From Taxillus chinensis (taxonomy: Eukaryota > Streptophyta > Magnoliopsida > Santalales > Loranthaceae): a DNA stretch of 64,000 nt. The notes beneath the pieces are model-generated. The model was not told the DNA's origin, did no database searches, and saw only the letters and a program-made list of their open reading frames with translations. This document shows, piece by piece, positions 11,531-23,015 of this stretch (position 1 is its first letter; each line of letters starts with the position of its first letter). Made by a program: the position numbers and the translations under genes. The stretch covers positions 53,113,031 through 53,177,030 of the forward strand of contig CM042084.1 of the NCBI GenBank assembly GCA_023512835.1. The letters are read 5' to 3'.

Positions 11531-11827
11531 ACCGGATTCAAGAAGACGCTACTTCAACTTATCTCTTCATGATCAAAGTCATCAGCTCATTGTTTCCTGA
11601 TGTAAGACAAACTTGTTGAAAACTTAAAGCATCTTACACGTGGATCATCCGGATATGTGGACACAACTTTAACTACACTTGGGAACTTACAAAGACTCTC
11701 ATGCGTTGCAAACCCAAGATCTTGAAGACCACATCTGCAGCAATTAATGCAGAGAGATTTCCGAGAGACAGTAAATGGACACAATATCCGGAACAACAAG
11801 TTCCGAGGTTGTCTCTTGAGGATGTGA

Positions 11828-11836
11828 CTATAAATA
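11828..11836 (+). promoter_or_regulatory. TATA box of the 3' LTR
   Basis: CTATAAATA lies in the second half of the LTR, downstream of the short-repeat array. It fits a plant pol II core promoter. Confidence 0.6.
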
Positions 11837-12168
11837 GCAACACTTGTATATTTATATATATAGTACTTTCTGTGAAAAACAAATAGGAGTGTGCATGTAC
11901 TAAAGCTCATAGAGATCTTAGAGGCTAGTGTGTGTGTACTTGAAAACAGAGTGTTATAGAGTTGTTAACTAGGTCTAAAAGCTTTCAAGCTTTAGACTGC
12001 TTTCATTTTGTCATACTTATCATACTGATAATAAAACAAAATACTTCCACTATCTGGTTATCTTCCGCACTGTTTCTATCTCTTAACCAGATAAGTGTTG
12101 TGCCAAAGAGTCAAAAAAAGCTTCGATTAGAGCCTATTCACCCCCCTCTAGGCACCAAGGGACCAACA

Positions 12169-12687
12169 GTTGTGATTTACTACTTTCCCTACCTGTTGCA
12201 TTCATGCATAACCCTATATCCGGGTTTATCACAATCTAAGTTAGCGAGGTTTAGTACGGTCCCCTGCGCGTTGATCATTATCTGCAAAGGGGCCTTGGAC
12301 TCCTCACTCAAACTTAAGGTTCTTTTAAGGCTTGTCCTTTTAAGACCCCCTCCGGTAAATCTCATGGTGTATGGAGTCCTCTACAGAGGAAGTTTGGGAA
12401 CCAACGAATAAGATAAGTTTAGCAATAGAAGCCCATCAGGGGCATTGACCCACATGTTATTTGCTCATTCCATGCCATGCTAACCTCTGTTTTGTAGGGT
12501 AGTTCTTAAGGCATCCCTTGTACAAATTATTTGCCTTACTATTGGTTTCTTCTTTTAACATGTCTATTTGCCTTGATATTTCTTAAACTGTCATCATGCA
12601 TAACATGACATTCATATAGGCATGACAACTTTTTGTCATCTCCTAAAAGGCCTTCAGGATAAGGAGGCTATCGTAGTGGTGGCCTAA
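12169..12687 (+). other. 5' non-coding remnant of the Gypsy element
   Basis: No ORF here is convincing; the open frame at 11962-12411 crosses the Copia LTR boundary and is a chance ORF. The stretch probably belongs to the leader between the lost 5' LTR and ORF1. Confidence 0.5.
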
Positions 12688-14060
12688 GCATCTGGGGACA
12701 TTCAACCTCGCTTTGGAGATTTTCCACCAGGAGAAGCCCACAAGGCAGAATAGGTTATCATAGAAGATCAGTTCGACTACACTAAGGAGGTACAAACGAT
12801 ATGGAGGCAATGGTCAGACGAAAGGAAAAACATCTATATACAACAATTTGAGGATTTGCTCCATATGACCGAGCTACTAGCCAACAAGGACATGCTTGGG
12901 GCAGCAATATATTTTTGGGAGCCTCGACGGCGATGCTTCGATTTTAACGGCATAGATCTTGTTCCTACCATAGAAGAATACAGAAGATTACTAGATATCC
13001 CAGTGAAAGAAAACCAAAGGAAGATCTATTTACCAGAGCCCAGAAAATCATGTCGAAGGGCCTTCGCTGAGATCATGGGAAAGCCAGTGTGGGACTCGCC
13101 AGCAACTGCAAACTATGGTGGGCGAGAATCATGGGCCATAATAAAACAAATAATACAGACTGCAATAGAAGTAAGGGCACACAAACTACTTACACTAGCC
13201 ATATACGGGTTAATCATCTTCCCGAGGATTCTGGACCACATTAACAGAGCAATTGTGGATTTGGTTCAGCAGGTATTCAAAGGACGTGATCCTACTCCTG
13301 CTATATTGGCTGAAACCATTCGATCTCTTACTTAACTAAGGAGTACAAGCTCAAGGCAGTTCATGGGGTGTATGTCTCTCCTATGCACTTGGCTGCAGGG
13401 TCATTTCCCTTGTATTGTTCCTCGTTTTCATGTTGTTTATCGACTGCTGGCCACGACACTGTTGGATATTCTGCTCAGGAAATGGAGTTTAACTTAAGGC
13501 TTTGAAGACTGGAGGAAGAAGTTAGAGAACCTCACAGAAGTTGACATTACCTAGACCGCTCCTTGGATGCCGGTGGTCTCCACGACATATAGCTGTGAGG
13601 ACTACAATTGGGTTCCACTCTTAGGCCTTTGGGGAGGAACTGCATATGCACCATTGTAGGGTGGAAGACAAGTCGGCCGTCATCAGATTATCCCCATGCT
13701 ATTTGGCATGGAAGATTGTGACTTCAGTCACAGCAGAACCATGCTCGTGGAAAAAGGCAGGAAGATATATCAGGCATGGTCCACCACACATAAGATCCAA
13801 CCCAATAGTCCAACACCTTGCGTTTATCTCGCGTACATATCCTGGAGGGCACAACACAAGCCGCAGTTAACTACAGACATGAGAGCGATCCTCCAAGAGA
13901 ATCAGAATCTAAGGCAGCAGGTCCAAAGGTTAGAAGCATCTCTAGAAGGAGCTCTTCAGTGGTTGCAGTTGAGGGAAAAATAGATCGAGACCATATTGAA
14001 GTAGAGAGAAGAAGTAGGTGAGCGACCACCCTAGAGGAAGAGGCGCCGTGCTACTTAGGA
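12688..14060 (+). pseudogene. ORF1 of the Tat/Ogre element (DUF7745-like)
   Basis: The reading in frame 1 has stops near 12751 and 13333 and a damaged middle. The core around 12890-13020 (RRRCFDFNGIDLVPTIEEY) matches the plant domain of unknown function found in the extra first ORF of Ogre-like elements. A segment LLTLAIYGLIIFPR follows at about 13186. The end (13870-14030) is a predicted coiled coil rich in Gln, Leu and Glu (NQNLRQQVQRLEASLEGAL). The function of ORF1 in these elements is not known. The same ORF1 is recognisable on the minus strand at 26890-28200. Confidence 0.7.
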
Positions 14061-14952
14061 GATGACTGGAAGTTTGTTTTAAAATCATGTAGCAATAACT
14101 CTCATCTTATATTACTATATGGCATTTCTGCATTGTACTGTGTGTTTGTTTGAAAATGTTTGCAATAAAGTTGTTTGTTTATCTAACCCTTTGCATTTTA
14201 ATCATACATACATGCATATAAAAATTGAAAATCAAATAAAAAATTTCTTCTACCTAGGTTGGTAGCAGCCTTTATCCAGGATTGCGCTCTCTTACAACCT
14301 TAGATCTACACACAATCAAGTAGCACAACCATAGTCGATGGCAGAACAAACAGAAAATAGGTTCACTAGATTGGAACAGTCGCAACAAGAACTAAATGGC
14401 AGTATACAAGCCCTACAGGGGCAAATGACCTTAGTTATGGACATGCTTGCAAAGTGAATTGGAGAAAGAGAAAGAACCCCAACTGGAGTAACCACAAATC
14501 ACCATCCAGAGTAGGGACAGGATGTAATGACACGTGTTTTGGGATGTGTGGAGTTAGTCACAGTTTTGCCTTTTGAGTGGTAATTTTCTAGTTTTTGGAG
14601 AACTTCTACTCATGGACTTCAGGCAAATCATTTTTATTTACCAAATAGGGAACTTTTGACGAAAGAGGGCAGCCTAGTGAGGCAAAAAAAGAGTGCACGT
14701 CATATGGGGCATTATGACGTACAAGGTTTTTATTGCATGTCTGCCTTCTACATGATGCAAGGAAGCTTGGGGTAGAATTTCACAGGCATTTGGAGCTGCA
14801 CATCATATGGGGATATGACGTGCATTATGGCGTGCAGCTATGTTTTTGCACCGTCACCTTGGTTTTGTTATTCTAGTAATCTTTTCCCAAAGGATCACGT
14901 TGAAATTATGAATATTTTCGCATGTATGGATGTGGGAAGGTTGTAGTGTATC

Positions 14953-15011
14953 ATCAAAACTACGTCGTTTTGATGTTGTGGTTCACTTAATCAAAACTAT
15001 GTCGTTTTGAT
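14953..15011 (+). promoter_or_regulatory. Two ACGT-core palindromes upstream of the LTR TATA box
   Basis: ATCAAAAC-6 nt-GTTTTGAT occurs at 14953-14974 and 14990-15011, with TACGTC or TATGTC in the centre. The centre of the first fits a bZIP (TGACGT/ACGT) target. The pair is kept in the minus-strand copy at 30445-30466 and 30482-30503. Confidence 0.5.
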
Positions 15012-15022
15012 ATTGGGGTGTC

Positions 15023-15030
15023 TATATAAA
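15023..15030 (+). promoter_or_regulatory. TATA box of the solo LTR
   Basis: TATATAAA lies 12 bp after the second palindrome and 55 bp before the (AG)n run. It is the likely core promoter of the LTR. Confidence 0.65.
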
Positions 15031-15082
15031 GAAGTGGAGGTCTTTTAGGTTTAGGGTTTTTCCGTCAGCCACCGCAGCCGTC

Positions 15083-15084
<2 letters not shown>

Positions 15085-15128
<44 letters not shown>
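15085..15128 (+). repeat. (AG)n microsatellite and G run
   Basis: About 17 AG units are followed by a run of about 11 G, just downstream of the predicted transcription start of the solo LTR. Confidence 0.9.
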
Positions 15129-15389
15129 AAGGAGAGCTTCTGATCTTGCTGTGGTGATTCGCGGGAGTGGACGGTGTTTGGCGTGGAGGCAAGAACGTGA
15201 AGGATCCTTGAGGTAGGGGTTCTGTTCTTCCTTAAACCTATCCCAAGGCTTTGGCCTTGTGATAGGCAATGTGGCTGTTTGGTTATACATACATACATAT
15301 ATATATATATATGTAAATTCATATAAGTGTGATCTCCTATATGAATGTTGGCCTTCAATGGCGTGTTTTGCTTGGATGTATATATATAC

Positions 15390-15830
15390 ACGCATGTTAA
15401 GTGTTTGATATTACGCCTGTGAGGCCATGCATGTTAAGTGTTTGATATTATGCCTGTGAGGCCACACATGTTATATGTTTGATAATATGCCTGAGTGACT
15501 ATGCATGTTATGTGTATAAGATTATGCCTGTGTGGCTATGCCTATTATGTGTTTGATTTTATGCCCGTGTAGCTGAGTTTGAGAACCTGTGAATGTGCGC
15601 ATGCCATGTATTTGATTTTATGCCTGTGTGGCAGAAATGTATGTTATGTGTTTGATTGTATGATTGTTAGCCTGAGAGGCTGTGGAAACTATTTGCTTGA
15701 GAGGCGGTTAAACTATTTGCCTGAAAGGCGGTTAAACATTTGCATGAGAGGCGGTTAAATATTTGCCCGAGAGGCGGTTAAATTGTTAGCCTGGAAGGCT
15801 GTAAAATTGGTAGCCTGTGAGACTGTGGAG
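15390..15830 (+). repeat. Two families of short tandem repeats in the solo LTR
   Basis: From about 15390 to 15660 a unit of about 50 bp repeats (ATGTTA.GTGTTTGAT.TTATGCCTGTG.GGC). From about 15680 to 15830 a shorter unit repeats (ATTTGCCTGAGAGGCGGTTAAA). Matching arrays appear in reverse at 29590-29940, and a CCTGGGAGGC-type array at 38355-38490. Confidence 0.75.
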
Positions 15831-18354
15831 CCAGCGTGGCTGGGGCTGTGGTTGCGCCCATTTGAGTGGTGTGCTTTACTTGTATTTGCTACTGCCACGA
15901 CACTGCACTAGTACACATTCTCATGTAGTGGTTAGGTGCATGGGATGGGTTGGGGAGACATGATCCCTACTGAGCTGTGGTTGCTCACCCCTCCTACTGT
16001 GTTCTATTTTTCTCAGGGACGTACAAGCGTTAGGTGGGAACACCAAGGTGGACAACAGTTTTGTTTGTGGTTTTGATTAATGTTATTTGTATTATTATTT
16101 TTGAGAGGCTTTGTACCCCAGTGGGGAGATATTATAATAAGGAATTTAATTGTAATAAAGGCAAGTTGTTTGGCTTGTATACATTTATTCTGGTTTGTGC
16201 TTAATAAAGATAATTGATTCCGTCTGTGAATATGAGTTGTGGATGTTTGAGATGTCATGTATAAAACTTGTATCCCAACCCCCTTATCCACCGCGTTGGT
16301 AAAAGGGAGTCACGAACCGGTTTCCTCGGGTTGGAAATCCAGGGCGTGACACAGGAGGCTGGTCTACCACCCAACCTGGCTTCAAGCTAGGTACCCACAT
16401 ATCATCCTACTATGGGACAACCCCTAACTCCAAATCAAACTCACTTCACTATGCCAACATTGGGACATGCAATGGAAGCGGTGGGATCTCCAGCTCCTAA
16501 AGAAAACATTGAGTCTCCCGCTCTAAGACAACTGGAGGAAAGATTGAAAGCCGTAGAAGGCATCGACAGCTATGGCATGACCAGCCCACAAGACTTATGC
16601 TTAGTCCCTGGAGTGGTGCCGCCACCAAAGTTCAAAATGCCAGAGTTTGAGAAGTTTAACGGGACTCGGTGTCCGAAGACGCATTTAGCCATGTATTGTC
16701 AAAAGATGGTAGCCTATGCTGATGAAGACAAGCTCCTCATGCATTGTTTCCATGAAAGCCTAACTGGGGCATCCCTTCGTTGGTACTTCTAGTTGGACGG
16801 AAACCGTATCAAGACTTGGAAGGAGTTAGCCACATCCTTCTTGGCACAATACAAACATATCACGGAGCTCGCACTGGACGGATTGACCCTACAGTCCTTA
16901 GAAAAGGGGGGCAAGGAAACTTTCAAGGACTATGCCAAGAGATGGAGAGAGACTATTGTGGAGGTCCAACCTCCCCTCACAGAAAGAGAACTCACTACTC
17001 TATTCATCAACACACACAAAGGCCTATATTATGAGAAGTTGATTGGTAACATCTCTAGTAGCTTCGCCAACTTAGTCACATCAGGTAAATGAGCCAAGAG
17101 TGGAATTAAAGGTGGAAAGCTAAAGGGTGATGTCGCAGAGACATCGAAAAAGTTTTAACCACTGGCAGGAAAGAAGAAGGAAAGCAAGACCAATCTGGTA
17201 TATCAGTCAAGCCCAACAGTACACCCTACGTTCTACCAAGCACCAGGGTATTACAAAGGAGCACCAGTAGCCGCCTATACTGCACCTGCACCAACCCCCC
17301 AATTCACGCCATACTTGCCACAAGGAGGGGTTCCATTTCTATATCCAATGACACCTAACCTGTTTCAACCAAGAGCACCATACCCAAAGCAACCAAGGGC
17401 ACCAATTCAAGAAGGACCTCGAGCCCCATTCCAGGGATAGGGACAACCAAGGGACCAATATGCAGGATCGAATCAGGCTCCCCATCGACCACAACAAGCG
17501 TTTGACCCAATTCCAATGACATATGCTGAATTATACCCCAAGCCTTTTGAAGAAAATAATCCTCTCCTGGAGCATTCCCATAATGTGGCCAATATCACAA
17601 CTGAAGGACGGTTAGAGAAGGTTTCACAAATACAAATGGAGAAAAGCTGTTTGTTTAACTTGTTACAGGAACATGGATATATAATTGATAAAAACACATC
17701 AAAGGCAGGAAAGGGGACAGATTTGGAGAAATAATGCCCTTATCACAAGATGTCCCTGGGACATGACATCGAACAATGTGGTTCGCCAACATGGTACAAA
17801 AGCTCATAGACCAGAGGATGATCGAATTCTCAAAATGAGAGATAGACAATTTAAGCCACATGATCCAAGAAGACAATTTAGACAAATCGCCATGGGTACC
17901 AACACCCCTTTTCGTGAACGTGAAGACTCCAGGACCCCTACTATTGCCACATGGCATCAGACCTCTCACTATTCGTGTCTCAAATCCCATGGCGGACAAA
18001 GAGGAGAGAACCAAAATCCCACAACTACCTCATGGAATTACACCTCTATTCATAGATATTCCTGCTCCTTTCCCTTACAATACTGATAAGGCAGTACCAT
18101 GGAACTACAGTTGTGAAATAGTACATAAAGCAATCGCAGCAAAAAAGAAAACCAGGAGCGGTCGGGCTTATACCCCTGATATGGCAGATAAAGCTAGGAA
18201 AGAAAAAACTGTGGAACCAGACATTGAGCCAACGCTGGAGGCAACGAAGAAAGGAGCACCAGTCACTGAAGAAGAGACAACAAAATTTCTACAACTCATG
18301 AAGTAGAGCAAGAATAATATTATGGATCAGTTAAGTTGATAACCCGCTCACATC

Positions 18355-19422
18355 TCCTTGCTCTCATTAATGATGGATTCCCAACCTCACCGAGAAGCAC
18401 TAATGAAAGTTCTGAGCCAAGCCTATGTCCCTTCGACGATCTTAGTGGCGAATGTGGATAGAATCACTAGTAACCTCGTCGTAAACAACATCTTCAGCTT
18501 TGGGGATGACGAGCTACCCCAGGAAGGGAAGGGACATATAAAAGCTCTACACATTATGGTCACATGTAAAGAGCAAACCATAGCCTGAGTACTCATTGAC
18601 AACGGCTCTGCCTTGAACATTATGCCCTTGCATATACTGCAACAACTTCCAATCGACGCATCCTATATGCGTCCCTATACGATGAAGGTATGGGCATTCG
18701 ATGGAGGAAAGCGTGACATGTTGGGTACCTTGGATATTCCACTCATGATTGGGCCAACTACTTTTTCGGTGGAATTCCAAGTGCTGGACATTACACCATA
18801 TTATAGCTATTTATTGGGAAGACCCTGGATCCACATGGCGGGAGCAGTGTCATATAGCCTTCATCAAAAAATGAAATTTGTGATGGGAGACCAGCTCATT
18901 TGCATCTCTGGAGAAACAAGTTTCCTCGTCACCGAACCTGCATTAGTCCCGTATATTGAAGATAATGAGGATGTACCCGAATGTTCCTATCGGTCTTTTG
19001 AGGTGGTGAACATCACTTCTGTACCAAGCTATTATCTCTCGAAGGCATCAAAAATGGTTGCGACCACTATGATAAAGCAAGGGTATAATCCAGGGCAAGG
19101 ACTAGGCATGATATCTCAAGGAATCCAGAAGCCGCTAGCCATCAGAGGAAATGACAAGAAGTTTGGGTTGGGCTACCTACCTGCGAGAGTTGACCGACAG
19201 AGGGAAGCCGCCAAAAATAAAGAGATCAGAATAGCAAGGTTACAGAGAAGGCCAGTTCTAGAAGAAAAAAGGAGATTCCCCCTTTATATGTTACTTTCCA
19301 CAGTGGAGGATTCATCCATAAAAGCCAAGCAAAGACGGTGGCCACACTGGGCACGGACGGACATGCACCGAACGAAATGGTTTTGGTTAAGGGGTCACTG
19401 GGATTTGATATATTCTAAATAA
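18355..19422 (+). pseudogene. Protease region of the Tat/Ogre element, with G-patch-like segment
   Basis: Frame 1 runs from 18358 with one stop at 18586-18588. The protease site VLIDNGSALNIMP (18589-18627) has the DNGS variant typical of Tat elements, and YLLGRPWIH follows at about 18808. At about 19075-19190 there is a glycine-rich stretch (QGYNPGQGLG ... GLGYLP) resembling the G-patch motif known from retroelement polyproteins. The frame ends at 19422. The next domain (RT) is in another frame after 240 bp without coding sense. Confidence 0.8.
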
Positions 19423-19658
19423 ATGTACTTGGAAATTGTGAGCAATTTGTGTTTTCCTAAAACCATTCAATAAGATGTTTTTTTCTTTGAATCTTTCATC
19501 AAAACACCGCATTCCATTTCGTGACATATGCATATCATGTTTAGTTACCAACTGGTTATTCTCTTATAAGCAGGTGTTATGATGTCAATGAAAATATGAT
19601 ATACAAAGGAGAAACAAGATGCTAAAGGTTTGACCAAAGTCCAGATTGCGAGTAGCCA

Positions 19659-21770
19659 GTGCTTGAGACAGAGGAAACTGAGACAGAAGAGACACCCGAC
19701 CTACCTGGAGAGATCAACCGATTATTGGAAAGGGATGATCATTTTCCCATTCTAAGTGAAGATCCAGTAGAAACGGTGAATTTGGGGATAGAAGCTAAAC
19801 CAAAAGAACTGAGAATAGGGTTGTTGATAGCCGCAGACATCAAAAAACAGTTAATCGACCTGTTAAGAAGTTACATAGATGTGTTTGCATGGTCCTATCA
19901 GGATATGCCAGGATTAGACGTAGACATCGTACAACATCAAATACCTGTTAAGCCAAAATGCAAGTCAGTCCAACAAAAATTAAGAAGAATGAGACCAGAG
20001 ATGCTATTGAAGATCAAGGAAGAAGTCAAAAAGCAGTGGGACGCAGGGTTTCTAGGTGTCTCCCATTATCCAGAATGGGTAGCCAATGTTGTACTAGTAT
20101 CGAAGAAAGGAGGCAAGGTTCATATATGTGTCGATTATAGAGATCTGAAATGGGTCAGTTTGAAGGACAACTTCCCGCTTCCTCATATTGACACCTTGGT
20201 AGATAATACAACAAAACATGCCCTATTCTCATTCATGGATGGATTTTTGGGTTATAATCAAATTCGTATGACCCCCGAACACAAGGAGAGGACCACATTC
20301 ACAACCCTTTGGGGCGTATTCTATTATAATGTGATGTCGTTTGGTCTAAAGAATGTACGGGCAACATACCAGCGAGCCATGGTTGATTTCAAACGACATG
20401 TTGTGAATATGGACGACATGATAGCAAAATCACGAAGCATTGAAGACCACATTGAAGTACTTCGTATCCTCTTCAACAAACTGCGAAAATATCAGCTCAA
20501 ACTGAACCCCAAAAAATGTACTTTTGGTGCCATGTCAGGAAAACTTTTGGGTTGTATCGTGAGCCAAAGGGGAGTGGAGATCGATCCAAACAAAGTTTAG
20601 GCCATCCAAGAGATGCCCCCACCGCAAACTATCAAGGAGGTTAGAGGATTCTTTGGATGATTGAATTACGTGGCTAGATTCATTTCACAATTAACAGCCA
20701 CTTGTGAACCCATATTCAAGACTTAACGGAAAAATAATCCAGAAATTTGGAATGATGAGTGTCAGGAAGCTTTTGACAAGATTAAGCTGTATCTATCCAA
20801 TCCACCTATCTTGGTTCCACCAATACCGGATAAACCTCTGATCTTGTATTTGACCATGCAAAAGTCCTCAATGGGTTGTGTATTAGGGCAAGATGATTCT
20901 ACAGGAAAGAAAGAACAGGTCATTTATTACTTAAGCAAGAAGTTCACTATCAATGAAGAGAACTATACCCCATTAGAAAAAATATGTTGTGCCTTTGTTT
21001 GGACAACAAGAAGATTGAGGCAGTATACTCTTTGTCACACTACATGGTTGATTTCAAGGCATGATCCGCTCAAATATCTCTTAAAGAAACCATCAATTTC
21101 TAGACGAATCGCTAAATGACAATTAATCTTGTCGGAGTACGATATCATCTACGTACCTCAAAAAGCTATAAAAGGAAGTGCGATAGCTGATTACTTGGCA
21201 AATAGAGCACTAGAAGATTATGAGCCTATGACCATAGGTTTTCCAGAGGAGCATATCAACATCCTTACCACTAAAGTATTAGATATATGGACTATGTGGT
21301 TTGATGGAGCCTCCAGCCTCTTGGGGCACAGCATTGGGGCCATTCTGATATCTCCGAAAGGCGAGCATTTCCCAATGGCAGCGAAGTTGACTTTCCCTTG
21401 TACTAATAATGTAGCAAAATATGAGGCCTGTTTGATGGGACTCCATGAAGCAATTAACAAAGGAATCAAAAAATTACGAGTGTTTGAGGATTCTGCGCTA
21501 ATCATTTTTCAAGTAAGAGGAGAATGGGAAACTCGGAATCACAAATTAATCCCATATCAAAAGGTTATTGCTGAGTTAGCCGAGCAATTCGAGGAAATCA
21601 CGTTTGAGCATATGTCTAGAGAATACAACCAGATTCCTGATACATTGGCAACTCTAGCCTCTCTCCTCCGGTTAGATACGAAGCTGGAAGTTCAATCATT
21701 CAATATCAGCATACGAGATACCCCAGCACATTGTATGGCCATTGAAGGAAGTACTGAGGAAAAGCCCTGA
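19659..21770 (+). pseudogene. RT, RNase H and second RNase H region of the Tat/Ogre element
   Basis: All blocks lie in frame 3: 19659-20600, 20811-21119 and 21129-21770, separated by stops at 20598, near 20658, 20724 and 21117. RT motifs include VCVDYRDL-like HICVDYRDLK, FMDGFLGYNQI with the first catalytic Asp, and MSFGLKN. The YxDD box reads NMDD (20406-20417), so the Tyr is lost. The first RNase H region spans about 20811-21119. The second, archaeal-type domain starts at WFDGASS (about 21298) and has YEAC and the DTLATLAS end. This double RNase H marks the lineage. Confidence 0.85.
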
Positions 21771-21779
21771 TATCATGAC

Positions 21780-23015
21780 ATCAGACATTATTTACTTAAA
21801 CAGGAATATCCTGCAGAGGCCTCTGAGTCTGATAAAAGAAATATCCGAAGATCATCATCTAATTATTACCTCGATGGTTCCATTTTGTATAAGCGAAATC
21901 ATCATATGGTCTTATTACGATGTGTGGTGAAAGAAGAATCGATTCAGGTAACGAAAGAGGTTCACAAAGGAGAATGTGGTTCACATGCAAATGGACACGC
22001 GTTAACAAGACAAATCATGCGAATGGGTTATTATTGGATCACCATGGAGAAAGATTGCATCGAGTATGTACGTAAATGCCTCAAATGTCAAATATATGGC
22101 GATAAGATCCAAGTAGCTCCATCCAAGCTACATGTAATGGTTTCCCCATGGTCGTTCTCACTTTGGGGCATTGAAGTTATCGGACCGATATCTCCAAAGG
22201 CATCCAATGGTCATCGCTTCATTTTGGTGGCCATCGATTATTTTACCAAGTGGGTAGAAGCAGCATCATATGCTAGTGTTACACAAGTCGTAGTGCTTAA
22301 ATTTATGCGGAACAACATCATATGTCGATATGGACTACCGGAGTAGATCATAACAAACAATGTTGTCAATTTGAACAGTCGGATGATAGGTAATTTGTGT
22401 GAAAAATACAAAATTCTGCACCACAACTCGACACGCTATCGTCCCAAGATGAATGGAGCAGTTGAAGCAGCCAATAAGAACATCAAGAACATTATTAGAA
22501 AAATGACGGAAACATACAAAGATTGGCATGAGAAGCTACCATTTGCTTTGCATGCTTATCGCACCTCGGTACGAACATCAACTGGGGCAACTCCGTTTTC
22601 TTTGGTCTATGGTATGGAGGCAGTCTTACCTGTCGAAGTGGAAATACCTTCCCTTCGAATCCTCAAGGATATTCAACTCGAAAAAGCAGAATAGGCCCAA
22701 AGTCGTTATAAGTAGTTGAACTTAATCGAAGGTAAACGCTTGGCAGCTATTTGCAGATGACAGTTATATCAACAGAGAATGATGAACAACTACAATAAAA
22801 AGGTGAAGCCCAGAAGCTTTCAAACGGGTGATCTCGTCCTCAAGAAAATCTTACCAATTCAACACGACCATAGAGGCAAGTGGACTCCCAATTATGAAGG
22901 CCCCTATGTTGTGAAGAAAGCATTCTCAGGAGGCACATTGATCCTTGCCAAAATGGATGGTGATGAGCTCCCTAACCCAGTGAATAGCGATATAGTGAAA
23001 ACATTTTATGCTTAA
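21780..23015 (+). pseudogene. Integrase of the Tat/Ogre element, catalytic residues altered
   Basis: In frame 3, an HHCC zinc domain (VHKGECGSHANGH ... CLKCQ) lies at about 21960-22090. In the core, the usual first Asp is Glu (WGIEVIGPI), and the second acidic position reads ITNNV in place of the usual ITDNG. The Glu is kept (GAVEAANK). Stops lie at 22344, 22692 and near 22713. The C-terminal domain (KVKPRSFQTGDLVLKK, GKWTPNYEGPYVV) runs to the stop at 23015. This copy could not make a working integrase. Confidence 0.85.

Larger units (their letters stand above)
1..12168 (+). mobile_element. Degenerate Ty1/Copia retrotransposon (Sirevirus-like) with an extra 3' ORF
   Basis: The order of parts is partial LTR, gag, protease, integrase, reverse transcriptase, RNase H, long spacer, third ORF, polypurine tract, LTR. 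Integrase before RT is the Copia order. Sirevirus affiliation is inferred from the long gag, the large gap and extra ORF after pol, repeated purine tracts and the long (1.4 kb) LTR. Both LTRs end in ...GGGACCAACA. The two LTRs align by eye only patchily and contain many differences, so the insertion is old. Gag and pol contain several in-frame stops and at least one frameshift, so the copy is dead. The 5' end of the element lies outside the window, so the target duplication cannot be checked; the right flank begins GTTGT. Confidence 0.9.
10731..12168 (+). repeat. 3' LTR of the Copia element (1438 bp)
   Basis: It starts TGTTGGATCA after the purine tract and ends GGGACCAACA, giving TG...CA termini. 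It contains a short-repeat array (10950-11530), a TATA box at 11828-11836, and a terminal block with CACCCCCCTCTAGG shared with the 5' LTR. Confidence 0.88.
14523..16351 (+). mobile_element. Solo LTR (1829 bp) inserted in the Gypsy gag, TSD CAGGA
   Basis: It begins TGTAATGACACGTG and ends GGGCGTGACA. CAGGA flanks it perfectly at 14518-14522 and 16352-16356. No internal coding region is present, so it is either a solo LTR left by recombination or a non-autonomous element. It contains two ACGT-centred palindromes, a TATA box (15023-15030), a (GA)n run, and two families of short tandem repeats. The same family recurs at 28344, 29110-30943 and, more distantly, 31411-35205 and 37046-39430. Confidence 0.88.
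14338..18306 (+). pseudogene. Gag of the Tat/Ogre element, split by a solo LTR
   Basis: ATG at 14338 begins MAEQTENRF; a TGA follows at 14455. After the solo LTR (14523-16351) gag resumes in the frame expected if the insertion and one 5-bp duplication are removed. The core (GIDSYGMTSPQDLCLVPG, PKFKMPEFEKFNG, LATSFLAQYKHI) is typical Gypsy gag. Stops lie at 16790, 17090 and near 17155 and 17440. A degenerate Cys/His segment (CPYHKMSLGHDIEQC) is at about 17734. The segment 17860-18306 contains VPWNYS and a TRSGRAYTPD-like piece that precedes the protease in this lineage. Confidence 0.8.

Noticed and set aside
19659..23015. Endogenous pararetrovirus (caulimovirus-like) polymerase
   Set aside because: Integrase, the double RNase H and LTR-type flanks point to a Ty3/Gypsy Tat/Ogre element. 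No movement protein or coat protein was seen.
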